24,278 nt of DNA, taken from NCBI GenBank assembly GCA_902497095.1, contig CABVDD010000031.1, positions 1 through 24,278 on the forward strand, in the 5' to 3' direction. This stretch comes from an uncultured Faecalicoccus sp. Lineage in GTDB: Bacteria > Bacillota_I > Bacilli_A > Erysipelotrichales > Erysipelotrichaceae. Position numbers and translations under genes: made by a program. Shown here piece by piece: positions 22,259-24,278 of the stretch (positions are counted from its first letter, which is position 1; each line of letters begins with the position of its first letter). The notes beneath the pieces were generated by a model, which was not told the DNA's origin, did no database searches, and saw only the letters and a list, made by a program, of their open reading frames with translations.

Positions 22259-24085
22259 TTATTTCTCAACTTCGAAAACTACGGCACCTAAGGCTGGTAC
22301 ATTCACTTCTATCATATACGGCTGATTATGCCTTGGAATACGAATGGAATGGCAAGTTTGTGCCTTTTCATCATTCCAGGTACCATGATATTTTTTCCAT
22401 TGTGTATTCATCACTTCTTTATACACACCTTTATCCGGCACGCCAAATTGTTGATGATCATAACCATTTGTAGAGAAGTTCAAGATAATAACATAATCTT
22501 TCTTTTCACCTCTACGAATATAGGAAAACATATTCTGCGATTGATTATCGGCATCGATCCATTGGAAACTAGACCAGTCATAGTCTTTATTCCAGAAGGC
22601 ATCATTTTCATAATACAACTTTCCTAGATCTTCAAAGAAGTGTTCAAAGGCATCATGCATTGGATATTCACGTAAAAACCAATCACAACTTTTTTGTTCA
22701 TCCCATTCACGCAATTGTCCAATATCATTTCCCATGAAGTTTAATTTCTTACCAGGATGAGTAAACATATAAGTATATAAAGCACGTGCCTGTGCAAATT
22801 TATCATCATAGCTTCCCCACATTTTATCAACGATCGTACACTTTCCATGTACCACTTCATCATGACTAAATGGCAGAATAAAACGTTCTGAATAGAAATA
22901 AGCCATGGAGAAAGTGACATCATAATGGTGCCATTGACGATAGATAGGATCTTTTTTCAAATAAGCCAGTGTATCATTCATCCAGCCCATATCCCATTTA
23001 TAATCAAATCCAAGTCCACCATCCAATGTAGATTTTGTGACATTTGGAAAATCTGTAGAATCTTCTGCGATCAACATGATACGTCCATCATGTGCTTCAT
23101 TTAACATATAATTCATACGTTTCATGAAATCGCAAGCACCTTCGTTAACACCATTGTTTTTATTGCCATGCCAATAGATCGCATTGGAGATCGCATCCAT
23201 GCGTAAACCATCAAAATGGTAAACTTCCAGCCAGAAGTTAGCTGCACTCATTAAGAAAGAGCGTACTTCTTCTTTCCATAAATTAAAATTCAATGTATCC
23301 CATTGTGAATTGGCATCTTCTTCTCGGTCATATTCATATGTCGGCGTTCCATCAAATAAACGTAGTGCATAATCATCTCGCACAAAATGAACTGGTACAA
23401 AATCCATTATGACACCAATACCTGCTTTGTGTAATTCATTGACAAAGCGCATCAATTGCTCATTAGTACCATAACGTGAAGTACTGGAAAAATATCCGGT
23501 ACATTGATATCCCCAGGATCCATCAAATGGGTATTCGTTTAACGGCATAACTTCTACATGTGTATAATGTTTTTGTTTACAGTGGATAATCAATTCTTCT
23601 ATGATTTGATCATAATGTACGAAGTCTTCCATATCTTCATCTTTGATCCAGCTTCCCACATGCATTTCATAAATATTAACAGGTGAATCAAAGCCTTTGT
23701 TTCTTGTCTTCATCCATTGTTGATCTTGCCAGCCATCAAATTTTAAAGAAGCAATGATACTGGCATTATTGGGTCTTAATTCACTGTAAAAAGCATAAGG
23801 ATCCACTTTATCGATCGTATCGCCATTAGCACGTACGATACGATATTTGTATGAGTCTCCTTCTTTGGCATTTCTTATCGTACATGACCAAATGCCCTGG
23901 TCATCTTTTTTCATGACATTCTTTTTATCGTTCCAGTCATTGAATGTACCAATTACAGAAATAGATTGTGCATGGGGTGCCCATACCTTAAATTCCACCG
24001 ATTTTGGTTTAACGTGCGCTCCAAAAATATTATATGCTCGCAGTTCTCTTCCTTCAAAAAAAGCTTTTGTCTTTTTATGGTCCAT
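22259..24085 (-). CDS. glgB: 1,4-alpha-glucan branching enzyme
   Basis: A 608-residue GH13 enzyme that makes alpha-1,6 branches in glycogen by moving a cut alpha-1,4 chain. A CBM48-type N-terminal domain (FKVWAPHAQSISVIGTFNDW, about residues 30-115) precedes the catalytic barrel. Catalytic residues are Asp297 (FDGLRMDAIS), Glu341 (IAEDST) and Asp409 (FSHDEV). The family landmarks EMHVGSW and GYFSSTSRYGT, and a C-terminal all-beta domain, are present. It is close in length to GlgB proteins lacking the extra N-terminal module. AAGGAGG lies ten bases before the ATG. No other glycogen gene is in the window. A perfect cre box about 80 bases upstream suggests CcpA control. Confidence 0.97.
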   Translation of the reverse strand: MDHKKTKAFFEGRELRAYNIFGAHVKPKSVEFKVWAPHAQSISVIGTFNDWNDKKNVMKKDDQGIWSCTIRNAKEGDSYKYRIVRANGDTIDKVDPYAFYSELRPNNASIIASLKFDGWQDQQWMKTRNKGFDSPVNIYEMHVGSWIKDEDMEDFVHYDQIIEELIIHCKQKHYTHVEVMPLNEYPFDGSWGYQCTGYFSSTSRYGTNEQLMRFVNELHKAGIGVIMDFVPVHFVRDDYALRLFDGTPTYEYDREEDANSQWDTLNFNLWKEEVRSFLMSAANFWLEVYHFDGLRMDAISNAIYWHGNKNNGVNEGACDFMKRMNYMLNEAHDGRIMLIAEDSTDFPNVTKSTLDGGLGFDYKWDMGWMNDTLAYLKKDPIYRQWHHYDVTFSMAYFYSERFILPFSHDEVVHGKCTIVDKMWGSYDDKFAQARALYTYMFTHPGKKLNFMGNDIGQLREWDEQKSCDWFLREYPMHDAFEHFFEDLGKLYYENDAFWNKDYDWSSFQWIDADNQSQNMFSYIRRGEKKDYVIILNFSTNGYDHQQFGVPDKGVYKEVMNTQWKKYHGTWNDEKAQTCHSIRIPRHNQPYMIEVNVPALGAVVFEVEK

Positions 24086-24162
24086 AAAACCCGAACCTCC
24101 TTAATCTCACTTTCTATTTTACAACGCTTTAAAACGTTAGGAAAGATGCTTTTTTGACAAAA

Positions 24163-24176
24163 TGTTAACGATTACA
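24163..24176. promoter_or_regulatory. cre box (CcpA operator) upstream of glgB
   Basis: TGTTAACGATTACA fits the catabolite-response consensus TGWNANCGNTNWCA at every position, on both strands. It lies about 80 bases before glgB. The glgB promoter itself is not clear (TAAAAT near 24114-24119 on minus is a candidate -10). Confidence 0.6.
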
Positions 24177-24223
24177 TAAATATCTGTTAAAATTGAACTA
24201 TTTGGAAGTTTCGTACAATGATA

Positions 24224-24237
24224 TGTTAACGTTAAGC
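24224..24237. promoter_or_regulatory. Second, weaker cre-like site
   Basis: TGTTAACGTTAAGC matches 12 of 14 consensus positions and lies 61 bases from the perfect site. Paired cre boxes are known upstream of CcpA-controlled genes. Confidence 0.3.
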
Positions 24238-24244
24238 GAAAATG

Positions 24245-24276
24245 TCACCTAATGTGAAAGGAATCACATTAGGTGA
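24245..24276. terminator. Hairpin at the window edge
   Basis: A 13-bp perfect stem (24245-24257 with 24264-24276) with a 6-base loop, followed by TT at the end of the window. It is probably a terminator for the next transcript unit; its strand cannot be settled without the following bases. Confidence 0.5.
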
Positions 24277-24278
24277 TT

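Noticed and set aside
1..24278. CRISPR arrays, insertion sequences, rRNA genes, replication origin
   Set aside because: No repeat-spacer pattern, transposase, rRNA-like sequence or DnaA-box cluster was seen; the only tandem repeat is coding (CnaB).

Overview
The window looks like a chromosomal segment of a low-G+C Bacillota (Firmicutes). The evidence is AT-rich sequence, AGGAGG-type ribosome binding sites, an hrcA-grpE-dnaK-dnaJ operon with CIRCE operators, a cre box, a wall-anchored thioester/CnaB adhesin, and a TetM-like GTPase joined to a YacP/Rae1-like domain. An Erysipelotrichia-type gut bacterium would fit, but I infer this from gene content and cannot prove it. Most genes are ordinary housekeeping genes. 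The accessory-looking stretch is about 11.0-18.0 kb, just downstream of a tRNA-Ser gene.

Layout. 0-1.6 kb (minus strand): a small lipoprotein, a DUF4190-type membrane protein and lgt, the enzyme that lipidates lipoproteins. The lipoprotein promoter has a run of ten C/G between its -35 and -10 boxes. 1.7-3.1 kb: a Hanks-type Ser/Thr kinase gene broken by one in-frame TAG, divergent from a small XRE-like regulator. 3.2-7.85 kb (minus): the class I heat-shock operon hrcA-grpE-dnaK-dnaJ behind two tandem, half-degenerate CIRCE elements. 7.9-9.7 kb (plus): a PgeF/YlmD-type multicopper-fold enzyme and a DeoR-family regulator. 9.7-10.9 kb (minus): a cation diffusion facilitator with Mn-type motifs. 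10.95-11.03 kb: tRNA-Ser(CGA).

11.3-17.3 kb (all minus): a DUF4491 protein, the catalase-peroxidase KatG, a short orphan membrane-anchor fragment (perhaps the tail of a lost pilin sortase), and a 1010-residue cell-wall adhesin. The adhesin has two thioester-domain-like modules and near-identical CnaB repeats. 17.3-18.0 kb is largely non-coding with a possible phage-gene scrap. 18.0-19.0 kb (minus): azlC-azlD. 19.1-21.6 kb (plus): the TetM/EF-G-like GTPase with a C-terminal NYN (YacP/Rae1-like) ribonuclease domain. 21.6-24.1 kb (minus): an RsmC-like methyltransferase and the glycogen branching enzyme glgB, which has a cre box upstream.

Two themes run through the window. First, four or five genes (pgeF, the CDF transporter, azlC, the GTPase-NYN fusion, the methyltransferase) have a -10 box ending 6-7 bases before the start codon and no Shine-Dalgarno sequence, so they are probably leaderless. 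Second, transcription units are packed tightly: terminators overlap stop codons, and two promoters lie inside the preceding gene's terminator. The most novel items are the GTPase-NYN fusion, the homopolymer-spaced promoter and the double thioester adhesin whose first module lacks the reactive Cys.
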